Assembly: GCA_000431335.1 (NCBI GenBank)
Contig: FR888064.1
Coordinates: forward strand, 1-9,235
Length of the DNA: 9,235 bases
From: Clostridium sp. CAG:343
GTDB lineage: Bacteria; Bacillota; Clostridia; TANB77; CAG-508
Direction of reading: 5' to 3'
The position numbers were made by a program, and so were the translations under genes. The notes below the pieces were generated by a model. That model searched no databases. It saw only the letters and a list, made by a program, of their open reading frames with translations, and was not told the origin of the DNA. Below are positions 1 through 5,680 of the stretch, one piece after another (the stretch's first letter is position 1; each line of letters begins with the position of its first letter).

Positions 1-94
1 TCTCTTCAATCAAGCTATTTATTATTTAAATTATGGATTTGTCCCATCTTGTTTAAAAACTCGAAACTTAAAAGCTATAAGAAAGGATAATTAT

Positions 95-529
95 ATGGAA
101 AAAGTTATAATATATACAGATGGAGCTTGTTCGGGAAATCCGGGACCTGGTGGATGGGCTGCTATTTTAATGTATAAAGATAAACAAAAAGAAATTTCTG
201 GAGGTATGAAAAACACAACTAATAATGTAATGGAATTAACAGCAGTAATAGAAGGATTAAAAATGCTAAAATATGCTTGTGAAGTTGATTTATATAGTGA
301 TAGTGCTTATGTAGTAAATGCTTTTTTACAAGGATGGATTTATAATTGGGTAAAAAAAGGATGGAAAACTTCAGGAAAGGAACCAGTAAAAAATAAAGAA
401 ATCTGGCAAGAATTATATGATTTAACAAAAATACATAAAGTTAATTTTATAAAAGTTAAAGGGCACAGTGATAATAAATATAATAATAGATGTGATGAAT
501 TAGCCAGAAAGGCAATAAAAGAATTATAA
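95..529 (+). CDS. rnhA: Ribonuclease HI
   Basis: Type 1 ribonuclease H, which cleaves the RNA strand of RNA-DNA hybrids (R-loops, primers, misincorporated ribonucleotide tracts) in the cytoplasm. The 144-residue length is usual for bacterial RNase HI. The catalytic set is complete: D9 in YTDGACSGNPGPGG, E47 in NVMELTA, D69 in YSDSAYV, H124 in VKGHSD and D134 in RCDELAR. The Trp- and Lys-rich segment at about 80-103 (GWIYNWVKKGW) is the basic protrusion that binds the hybrid, so this is the E. coli-like form and not the short archaeal-like one. The start is supported by GAAAGGA at 81-87, seven bases before the ATG. The same frame stays open upstream to the window edge, so a longer N-terminus cannot be excluded, but that part matches no known RNase H region. 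No convincing promoter lies in 1-94. Confidence 0.97.
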   Translation: MEKVIIYTDGACSGNPGPGGWAAILMYKDKQKEISGGMKNTTNNVMELTAVIEGLKMLKYACEVDLYSDSAYVVNAFLQGWIYNWVKKGWKTSGKEPVKNKEIWQELYDLTKIHKVNFIKVKGHSDNKYNNRCDELARKAIKEL

Positions 530-572
530 TTGATAACAAAATATTACAATTTTATGACATATAACAAAAATA

Positions 573-601
573 TTGAAATGTTTTGTAATATTAAGTATAA
601 T
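573..601 (+). promoter_or_regulatory. SigA-type promoter for the 690-2692 unit
   Basis: TTGAAA at 573-578 and TATAAT at 596-601 are separated by exactly 17 bp, a near-consensus housekeeping promoter (5/6 and 6/6 matches). Transcription would start near 608, leaving a leader of about 80 nt that contains the paired AGTTAACT palindromes at 650-675. It is the only good promoter ahead of the two-gene unit. The call rests on consensus matching only. Confidence 0.65.
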
Positions 602-649
602 AAAAATGGATACAAATGGACAAAAGAAAAATGCTTATAGCGTTTTTGT

Positions 650-675
650 AAGTTAACTTGTTAGATAGTTAACTT
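650..675 (+). promoter_or_regulatory. Paired AGTTAACT palindromes just upstream of an SD sequence
   Basis: AAGTTAACT (650-658) and AGTTAACTT (667-675) are perfect inverted repeats with an 8-nt loop. Each arm is also centred on the 8-bp palindrome AGTTAACT, so the element can equally be read as two direct copies 16 bp apart. It lies in the predicted leader of the next gene and ends directly before its AAAGGAGG (676-683). It could be an RNA hairpin affecting ribosome access, or a double operator for a dimeric repressor. Nothing in the sequence decides between these. Confidence 0.4.
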
Positions 676-689
676 AAAGGAGGAAACAA

Positions 690-1496
690 ATGGAGAACTT
701 TGCAGAATATATTTTAAATGAAGAAGATTTGATGCAAAAAATGGAGATTACATATTATTTATCAAGAAAGAAGAGAATTTTATTTGATAAATCAATTATA
801 TTTAAAACAGAAATAGCAAGAGCCTTTTTAAATTACGCTAAACTAGATGTAGATAAAAATCTTGTATTGACAGCATGTTTGTTGTGTAATTGTAAAAAAG
901 TCGAAAACGCTCAAAATATAGAAAGTGTACATACATATGCTAAAAGAGGAGCGGAATATTTAGCTACACTTGGTTTTGAAAAAAACTTTTGTAATATTTG
1001 TGAACAAGTTAATAGATATAGTTATTCTAATCCAAGGAGTCGAGAAGGCGATATATTGGAATTAGTTGATGAATATGGAGGATTACTTTTAGATAGACCA
1101 GAGAGAAGTGGATTTAAGCCAGATGAGGCACTAGTGTTATTAGAATATAGAAATTTAAAAGACTATTACAATCAATATTTAGAGGAATTTAAAAGTTTTG
1201 TTAATTTTATGGAAGAAATCAATGTAAGTGAATTAGTTAATATGACAGCATTAAAAAGACTAGTAAAAATTTATAATGAAACAGAAGATGTTGTAAAATT
1301 CATGAAAGAAGTAGGATATACATATCAACCAAAATTAGATAAACTTATGGAAAAACATATGGCTGAAGTAACAAAAGAAATGTTTAAAAAAGTAGATGAT
1401 CCAAATAGGCCATTATTTAGTCAAGAAACAACAAGAAAGATAATGAATCATATAAGAGAAGAATCAATGGCAGAAGTAGAAGTAAAGGAGAAATAG
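690..1496 (+). CDS. Unnamed protein resembling a degenerate HD-GYP domain
   Basis: I do not recognise a named family; the 268-residue protein reads as soluble. Residues about 40-155 follow the layout of HD/HD-GYP phosphodiesterases with the metal site decayed. ACLLCNCKK (62-70) sits where AALLHDIGK is expected, so the His-Asp pair is Cys66-Asn67. H81 in VHTYAKRGAEYL resembles the downstream conserved His. The expected HHE and GYP motifs are absent around 103-118. ILELVDEYGGLLLDRPERS (122-140) followed by KPDEAL (143-148) strongly resembles the end of HD-GYP domains (ILAVADxYDALTSDRPYR, then PEEAL), keeping D127. Residues 155-268 are helical, charged and unassigned. Catalytic activity therefore looks unlikely; a binding or scaffold role is inference. 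AAAGGAGG at 676-683 gives a strong start. The stop codon lies 2 bp before the EndoQ-like gene, so the two are probably translated together. Confidence 0.8.
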   Translation: MENFAEYILNEEDLMQKMEITYYLSRKKRILFDKSIIFKTEIARAFLNYAKLDVDKNLVLTACLLCNCKKVENAQNIESVHTYAKRGAEYLATLGFEKNFCNICEQVNRYSYSNPRSREGDILELVDEYGGLLLDRPERSGFKPDEALVLLEYRNLKDYYNQYLEEFKSFVNFMEEINVSELVNMTALKRLVKIYNETEDVVKFMKEVGYTYQPKLDKLMEKHMAEVTKEMFKKVDDPNRPLFSQETTRKIMNHIREESMAEVEVKEK

Positions 1497-1498
1497 AA

Positions 1499-2692
1499 AT
1501 GTACGAAATATTTGCTGACTTACATGTTCACATAGGTAGAAGTGAAAGTGGAAAACCAATTAAAATAACAGCTGCAAGATCATTAAATTTTGCTAATATT
1601 GCAAAAGAATGTGCAGATAGGAAAGGTATAAATGTAGTAGGGATAATAGATTGTGCTTCACCTTATGTAATAGAAGATATAGAGAATTTTTTGAAAACAG
1701 GAGATGCTTACGAACTAAAAGATGGAGGAATTATTTATAAAGATAAAGTATGCATTCTTTTAGGTAGTGAAGTAGAGACTTCAGAAAAAGGAAGAAACGG
1801 AAAATGTGGAAGTGCGCATAATATATGCTTTTTCCCATATTTAAAAGACATAAAAGGGTTCTCAAATGAATTAAGCCATCATTTAAAAAATATTACATTA
1901 AGTACACAAAGGACTGACTTGTCAGGATATGAATTAATTGATATTGTGGAAAAATACAATGGAATTTTAATTCCAGCACATGTTTTCACACCACATAAAA
2001 GTTATTATGGAAATTGTACTGATAGATTAGAAAACGTTTTTAAGGAAAAATTTGACAAAATATTTGCAATAGAGCTTGGATTAAGTTCAGATACATATTT
2101 AGCAGATACCATTTCAGAATTAGAAACAAGAACTTTTTTAACAAATTCAGATGCACATTCTTTACCAAAAATAGCAAGAGAATACAATAAAATAGCAGTA
2201 GAAGATATATCTTTTAAAGAAATTGTAAAAGCACTAAAAAAAGAAGACGGAAGAAAAGTTATAGCAAATTATGGATTAGATCCAAAACTTGGAAAATATC
2301 ATAGAACCTATTGTGATGATTGCCAAAAGTCTATAGAAACTAAAGAACCAGTAGAAAAGTGTCCAATGTGTGGTGGAAAAAATGTTACATTTGGAGTATT
2401 TGACAGAATAGAACTAATAAAAGACAAACAACAAACTAAAAGTCCAAAAGATAGACCACCATATATTTACCAAATTCCTCTTGGTTTTATACCAGGAGTT
2501 GGAGGAAAGACAATTTCAAAATTGTTAAATACCTTTGAAACAGAAATGAACATTTTACACAAGTTGTCAAAAGATGATATAGAAATGGTAGTAGGAGAAA
2601 AAATAGCCAATAATATAGAAAATGCCAGAAACGGAAATGCTAAAATTCACTCTGGAGGTGGAGGAGTTTATGGTAAGGTTTCAGTAAAGTAA
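1499..2692 (+). CDS. yqxK: PHP-domain endonuclease, YqxK/EndoQ family
   Basis: Member of the PHP phosphoesterase family that includes Bacillus YqxK and archaeal endonuclease Q, which nicks DNA 5' of deaminated bases (uracil, hypoxanthine) and abasic sites. Visible features: DLHVH at 7-11 is the first PHP metal motif; GSEVET near 90 and PAHVF near 160 supply further ligands; SDAH at 217-220 is the last PHP motif. A four-cysteine zinc ribbon follows (C272, C275, C288, C291), then a helix-hairpin-helix-like DNA-binding segment (GFIPGVGGKTISKLL) and a glycine-rich tail (SGGGG). The 397-residue length and this domain order match EndoQ better than PHP polymerase or histidinol-phosphatase proteins. 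The SD AAAGGAG lies inside the end of the upstream gene, eight bases before this ATG, indicating coupling. Family assignment is firm. The exact substrate is inferred from characterised relatives. Confidence 0.88.
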   Translation: MYEIFADLHVHIGRSESGKPIKITAARSLNFANIAKECADRKGINVVGIIDCASPYVIEDIENFLKTGDAYELKDGGIIYKDKVCILLGSEVETSEKGRNGKCGSAHNICFFPYLKDIKGFSNELSHHLKNITLSTQRTDLSGYELIDIVEKYNGILIPAHVFTPHKSYYGNCTDRLENVFKEKFDKIFAIELGLSSDTYLADTISELETRTFLTNSDAHSLPKIAREYNKIAVEDISFKEIVKALKKEDGRKVIANYGLDPKLGKYHRTYCDDCQKSIETKEPVEKCPMCGGKNVTFGVFDRIELIKDKQQTKSPKDRPPYIYQIPLGFIPGVGGKTISKLLNTFETEMNILHKLSKDDIEMVVGEKIANNIENARNGNAKIHSGGGGVYGKVSVK

Positions 2693-2725
2693 TAAAATTA
2701 ATTTTATAATATAAAATAGAGTTCT

Positions 2726-2777
2726 AAAAATCTCTTTATCGAATACACATTATGTATAAACGATAAGGAGATTTTTT
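2726..2777 (+). terminator. Hairpin with T-run, overlapping the spoIIM ribosome binding site
   Basis: The arms 2726-2741 and 2761-2776 pair over 16 bp with a single G-U pair (2735/2767). Inside the 19-nt loop, ATACA (2743-2747) can pair with TGTAT (2753-2757). A T-run at 2772-2777 forms part of the 3' arm, so the element looks like an intrinsic terminator of the EndoQ-like unit. The 3' arm also contains AAGGAG (2765-2770), the only SD for spoIIM, whose ATG begins at 2778 directly after the T-run. Read-through RNA would therefore have its SD fully paired. A transcript starting inside the loop would lack the 5' arm and have a free SD. Confidence 0.7.
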
Positions 2778-3414
2778 ATGAGAGACAAAGGAATTAAAAT
2801 AAGAGATACTTTAAAGCAACATATTTTAAATAATAAAAAAGAATATATAGTTGTTATGTTATTTTTTTTGGTAGGTATATTTTTGGGAGTATTTTTTGTT
2901 AATAATATACAAGAGACGCAAAGAATGGAGATAAGCTCATATCTAACTAATTTTATAGAAAAAATGAAAACAACAGAAAATTTAAATTATATGGATTTGT
3001 TAAAAAATAGCATGGGACAAAATATATTGCTTGCTATTATGATTTGGTTTTTTGGAACTACAGTAATTCGGGATACCAGTTGTTTTTGGAATTGTATTTT
3101 ATAGAGGATTTTGCTTAGGATATACTATATCTGTATGTGTATCTATTTTAGGAATAGGAAAGGGAATACTTTTTACATTATTAAGTTTAGTACTACAAAA
3201 TTTAATTTTTATACCAGCTACATTAGCTTTAGCAGTTAGTGGATTTAAATTGTACAAATCAATTATTAGAGATAATAAAAAGGAAAACATAAAGTTAGAA
3301 ATTGTAAGGCATACTATATTTTCTTTTATTATGTTGATATTATTATTGCTATCATCTGTGATTGAAATACTTGTATCTACGAATCTTTTAAAAATTTTTA
3401 TAAAATATTTTTAA
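2778..3414 (+). pseudogene. spoIIM: Stage II sporulation protein M, frameshifted
   Basis: SpoIIM is the membrane subunit of the SpoIID-SpoIIM-SpoIIP complex that drives mother-cell engulfment of the forespore. The first frame (2778-3104) begins MRDKGIKIRD, has a first membrane segment at about residues 23-42 and reaches WFFGTTVI, then leaves the family sequence and stops after 108 residues. Removing one base near 3069 (a C between ATT and GGG) gives GIPVVFGIVFYRGFCLGY and an open frame to TAA at 3412-3414. That frame includes the family-like stretch LVLQNLIFIPATLALAVSG and a final hydrophobic segment. The restored protein would be 211 residues, normal for SpoIIM. Either a sequencing or assembly error or a genuine inactivating insertion explains this. 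The site is not a homopolymer, and CGG is a rare codon here. Its position before xerD matches Bacillus gene order. Confidence 0.9.
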
Positions 3415-3431
3415 AAAAACTTAAAAATGTA

Positions 3432-3460
3432 TTTACTTTTTTAGAATTGTTTGATATAAC
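3432..3460 (+). promoter_or_regulatory. Possible promoter of xerD
   Basis: TTTACT (3432-3437) and TATAAC (3455-3460) are 17 bp apart, matching the SigA consensus at 4/6 and 5/6. Transcription would begin near 3467, giving a leader of about 44 nt before xerD. The surrounding sequence is almost entirely A/T, so chance matches are common. xerD may also be read through from spoIIM. Confidence 0.35.
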
Positions 3461-3510
3461 ATATATAGTTTATGTAAATATAAGAAATTAAATATAGGGG
3501 TAGTGAAATA

Positions 3511-4392
3511 ATGGAAAGACAATTAAAATATTTTTTTGATTTTTTGGAAAATGATAAAAAGTTATCAGATAATACATTACAATCATATAAAAGAGACTTA
3601 AAACAATTCAAAAGATATATAGAAGCATGTGAAATTAACTATAACCATGTAAAAGAAGAAGACATAAAAGATTATATAAAAGAACTTCAAGAAGAAGGAA
3701 AAAAAGCATCAAGTATATCTAGATGTATAGCTTCAATTAGGTCATTTTATCAATTTGTACTAAAAAGAAAAAAGATAAAAGTAGATCCTACAGCTAATAT
3801 ACAATCTCCAAAAATAGAAAAAAGAGTACCAAGTGTTTTAACATCAAAAGAAGTTGAATTATTATTAGATCAACCAAAAGATGTTGATTTAAAAGGAACT
3901 CGTGATAAAGCAATGTTAGAATTTGCTTATGCGACAGGAATGAGAGTAACAGAAATTATATCTTTAAATATAGATGATGTTAATTTAGAAGAAGGATATG
4001 TAACTTGTAAGACAGGAAATAAACAAAGAACAATACCTTTAGGAACAATGTCATTAAATGCATTAAAAGAATATGTAGATGATGCAAGAGATGTTTTAAT
4101 AAAAAATGACGATGAAAAGGCATTATTTGTTAATGTTAATGGAGGAAGATTAACGAGACAGGGATTTTGGAAAATTATAAAATACTATAAAGAGCAGGCA
4201 CATATAACAAAAGATATAACACCACATGTATTAAGACATTCATTTGCAACACATTTATTACAAAATGGTGCAGATTTAAAAGCTATTCAAACAATGCTTG
4301 GACATTCTGATATATCTTCAACTCAAGTTTATATGCAGTTTCAAGATGAAGGTTTAAAAAATATTTATAAAAAAGCACATCCAAGAGCTTAA
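3511..4392 (+). CDS. xerD: Site-specific tyrosine recombinase XerD
   Basis: Tyrosine recombinase that, with a partner Xer protein, resolves chromosome dimers at dif during segregation. Length (293 residues) is typical. Residues about 1-90 form the SAM-like core-binding domain (LSDNTLQSYKRDLKQF). Residues about 107-290 form the catalytic domain with R145 (ATGMRVTEI), H239 and R242 (PHVLRHSFATHLL), H265 (MLGHSDISSTQ) and the nucleophile Y274 (TQVYMQ). The beta-hairpin lysine normally lies in a GKGNKER motif; here the motif reads CKTGNKQR, so K167 (one place early) or K171 must serve. The start is supported by AGGGG at 3496-3500, ten bases before ATG. Placement directly after spoIIM fits a chromosomal housekeeping XerD and argues against a mobile integrase, and no attachment site or cargo is seen nearby. 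A strong terminator follows 12 bp after the stop. Confidence 0.95.
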   Translation: MERQLKYFFDFLENDKKLSDNTLQSYKRDLKQFKRYIEACEINYNHVKEEDIKDYIKELQEEGKKASSISRCIASIRSFYQFVLKRKKIKVDPTANIQSPKIEKRVPSVLTSKEVELLLDQPKDVDLKGTRDKAMLEFAYATGMRVTEIISLNIDDVNLEEGYVTCKTGNKQRTIPLGTMSLNALKEYVDDARDVLIKNDDEKALFVNVNGGRLTRQGFWKIIKYYKEQAHITKDITPHVLRHSFATHLLQNGADLKAIQTMLGHSDISSTQVYMQFQDEGLKNIYKKAHPRA

Positions 4393-4403
4393 AAACTATA
4401 GAG

Positions 4404-4436
4404 GAATTTAGAAAAATATTCTAAATTCTTTTTTTT
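4404..4436 (+). terminator. Rho-independent terminator of xerD
   Basis: GAATTTAGAA (4404-4413) and TTCTAAATTC (4419-4428) form a perfect 10-bp stem with a 5-nt loop, followed at once by eight T residues (4429-4436). It ends the xerD transcript and separates it from the pssD operon. Confidence 0.9.
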
Positions 4437-4446
4437 GTGCTTTATA

Positions 4447-4507
4447 TTTTTTAGTTCGTAAGAATATATCATTTTCTTACTGAACTGTAACCTTGTGAGC
4501 TAAAAAA
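4447..4507. repeat. Nested inverted repeats between xerD terminator and pssD promoter
   Basis: Two overlapping pairings exist. Inner: AGTTC and GTAAGAA (4453-4464) pair with TTCTTAC and GAACT (4474-4486), 12 bp with one bulged T at 4481 and a 9-nt loop. Outer: TTTTTTAGTTC (4447-4457) pairs with GAGCTAAAAAA (4497-4507) over 11 positions with one G-U. The two share AGTTC at 4453-4457 and cannot both form completely. No T-run follows on either strand, so it is not an ordinary terminator. It could be a regulatory DNA element upstream of the promoter at 4532-4560 or a small structured RNA. No known RNA family is recognised. Confidence 0.4.
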
Positions 4508-4531
4508 TGCAAAAACTTAAATTCATATTAC

Positions 4532-4560
4532 TAGACATATATAACAAAAAAGGATATAAT
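4532..4560 (+). promoter_or_regulatory. Strong SigA-type promoter of the pssD operon
   Basis: TAGACA (4532-4537) and TATAAT (4555-4560) are spaced by 17 bp, 5/6 and 6/6 matches to consensus. The predicted start, near 4566-4567, falls at the very beginning of the AAGGAGG sequence, so the mRNA would begin with, or only a base or two before, its own SD. Confidence 0.7.
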
Positions 4561-4565
4561 ATGCA

Positions 4566-4605
4566 AAGGAGGAAATGTTAGAAAAAATACTAACATAGAA
4601 CTAAA
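4566..4605 (+). promoter_or_regulatory. pssD leader: distant SD, hairpin and a 7-codon ORF
   Basis: AAGGAGG lies at 4566-4572 but the pssD ATG is at 4606, 33 nt further on, with no other SD between. The gap holds a perfect 7-bp hairpin, ATGTTAG (4575-4581) with CTAACAT (4590-4596) and an 8-nt loop. Folding it would leave about 11 unpaired nt between SD and start, near a working distance. The hairpin's first arm also begins an ORF, ATG at 4575 to TAG at 4596-4598, encoding MLEKILT, but only 2 nt from the SD, too close for good initiation. Either a structure-bridged start or a leader peptide is possible. Confidence 0.5.
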
Positions 4606-5082
4606 ATGAAGAAAAAAGTATTATTTATATCAAGTACAGGAGGACATTTAAGCGAAATGTTACAACTCGCTCCTTTATTTGATAAATATGATTATCATAT
4701 TATAACCGAAAAAGATAAAGCAAATGAATCACTAAAAGAAAAATATGGAGACAAAATATATTTTTTACCATATGGAACAAGGTCAAAAATATTTACATAT
4801 ATTTTCAAATATTTATATTTGTGTTTTAAAACAATTTATTTTTACTTTAAACTAAAACCTAAAGTAATTATAACAACAGGGACTCATACAGCAGGACCAA
4901 TGTGCTATTTAGGAAAAATATTTGGAAGTAAAATTATATATATAGAAACATTTGCTAATAGAAATAAAAAAACAGCAACAGGAAGATTAATTTATCCTAT
5001 TGCAGATTTATTTATTGTGCAATGGGAAGAAATGCTAAAAATATATCCAAAAGCAGTATATGGAGGTTCAATATATCAATGA
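4606..5082 (+). CDS. pssD: Alg14-like glycosyltransferase subunit, PssD/Cps14F family
   Basis: Membrane-anchoring half of a two-part GT-B glycosyltransferase that adds a sugar from a UDP donor to a lipid-linked oligosaccharide during capsule or exopolysaccharide synthesis at the inner face of the cytoplasmic membrane. Its eukaryotic counterpart is Alg14. The 158 residues begin with the family signature KVLFISSTGGHLSEM (4-18). A hydrophobic and basic stretch at about 61-90 can sit on the membrane. TTGTHTAGP (90-98), IETFANRNKKTATGRLIYP (113-131) and a terminal YGGSIY are characteristic. The N-terminus aligns with the family, so the ATG at 4606 is right although its SD is 33 nt away. Its TGA overlaps the pssE start as ATGA, implying equimolar production of the two partners. 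The exact sugar (Gal and GlcNAc are known in relatives) cannot be read from sequence. Confidence 0.92.
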   Translation: MKKKVLFISSTGGHLSEMLQLAPLFDKYDYHIITEKDKANESLKEKYGDKIYFLPYGTRSKIFTYIFKYLYLCFKTIYFYFKLKPKVIITTGTHTAGPMCYLGKIFGSKIIYIETFANRNKKTATGRLIYPIADLFIVQWEEMLKIYPKAVYGGSIYQ

Positions 5083-5567
5083 TACTAGTATTATTAGGAA
5101 CACAAAATAATAGCTTTCATCGTTTATTAGAAAAAATGGATGAACTAATTAATAAGGGAATAATTAATGAAAAAGTAATTGTTCAATCAGGGTATACAAA
5201 TTATGAATCAAAAAATATGAGGGTATTTGATTTAATTCCACAAGAGGAACTAGAAAGATATCAAGAACAAGCAGATTTGATTATAACCCATGGTGGAGTG
5301 GGTTCTATTGTTAGTTCGATAAAAAAAGGAAAGAAAGTAATAGCAGTTCCAAGACTTCATGAGTATCATGAGCATGTTAATGATCATCAAAAGCAAATAG
5401 TAGAGTTGTTTGGACAAAAAGGATATATTATTGGAATTAGTGGAGTAAATGAACTAGAAGAAGCTATTATAAAAGCGCAAGAATTTAAACCAGTTAAATA
5501 TGAAAAAAAAGAAGATGGAAACAAAAAAATGTTATCAATTATTCAAGATTTTATTGAAAAAATATAA
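5079..5567 (+). CDS. pssE: Alg13-like glycosyltransferase catalytic subunit, PssE/Cps14G family
   Basis: Donor-binding half of the PssD-PssE transferase, counterpart of eukaryotic Alg13 and of the C-terminal domain of MurG-type GT28 enzymes. The protein is 162 residues. MILVLLGTQNNSFHRLL (1-17) is the usual N-terminus. VIVQSGYT (33-40), THGGVGSI (70-77) and the basic or acidic stretch PRLHEYHEHVNDHQ (91-104) are the UDP-sugar binding signatures. I place the start at 5079: a frame-compatible ATG at 5022 would add 19 residues that are just pssD read in another frame, have no family similarity and lack an SD. TGGAGG at 5061-5066 lies 12 bases upstream, and coupling through the ATGA overlap probably assists. 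The gene is cytosolic without PssD. The function as a pair is secure; the acceptor and polysaccharide are unknown. Confidence 0.92.
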   Translation: MILVLLGTQNNSFHRLLEKMDELINKGIINEKVIVQSGYTNYESKNMRVFDLIPQEELERYQEQADLIITHGGVGSIVSSIKKGKKVIAVPRLHEYHEHVNDHQKQIVELFGQKGYIIGISGVNELEEAIIKAQEFKPVKYEKKEDGNKKMLSIIQDFIEKI

Positions 5568-5680
5568 GGTGTAAGATTAGTGGCAGAAGAGGAAAGAAAT
5601 GTTCAAAAATAATAAAAAAATTATTAAATAGAGGTTATAGGTAAATTAAAAACCTAAATTTAGAATGAAGGATGTTAAGA
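5568..5680 (+). other. pssE-ruvB spacer with two tiny possible ORFs
   Basis: This 113-bp spacer has no terminator or credible promoter, so ruvB is probably transcribed with pssDE. Two very short frames begin after purine-rich sequence: GTG at 5580 (10 codons, MAEEERNVQK if the GTG is read as Met) and ATG at 5599 after AGAGGAAAG (10 codons, MFKNNKKIIK). They overlap and neither has a recognisable product; probably chance. GAAGGA at 5667-5672 is the SD for ruvB. Confidence 0.35.

Noticed and set aside
49..81. Promoter TTGTTT / TATAAG upstream of rnhA
   Set aside because: The spacer is 21 bp and transcription would begin after the SD, leaving no usable leader.
3060..3080. Programmed +1 frameshift to rescue spoIIM
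   Set aside because: The P-site codon ATT would have to slip onto TTC, which pairs poorly, and there is no stop codon or slippery heptamer. The rare CGG codon alone is weak support.
3385..3425. A/T-only inverted repeat after spoIIM as a terminator
   Set aside because: The stem has no G or C pairs and such matches arise by chance in this composition. No clear T-run follows a stable stem.
3511..4392. xerD as the integrase of a mobile element
   Set aside because: Length, motifs and position beside spoIIM fit housekeeping XerD. No tRNA attachment site, direct repeats or cargo genes are seen.
5022..5078. N-terminal extension of pssE from ATG 5022
   Set aside because: The extra residues are out-of-frame pssD sequence with no SD, and family similarity begins at the Met encoded at 5079.
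5672..5680. ruvB start at ATG 5672
   Set aside because: This ATG overlaps the GAAGGA SD, whereas ATG 5681 is correctly spaced and gives the usual RuvB N-terminus.
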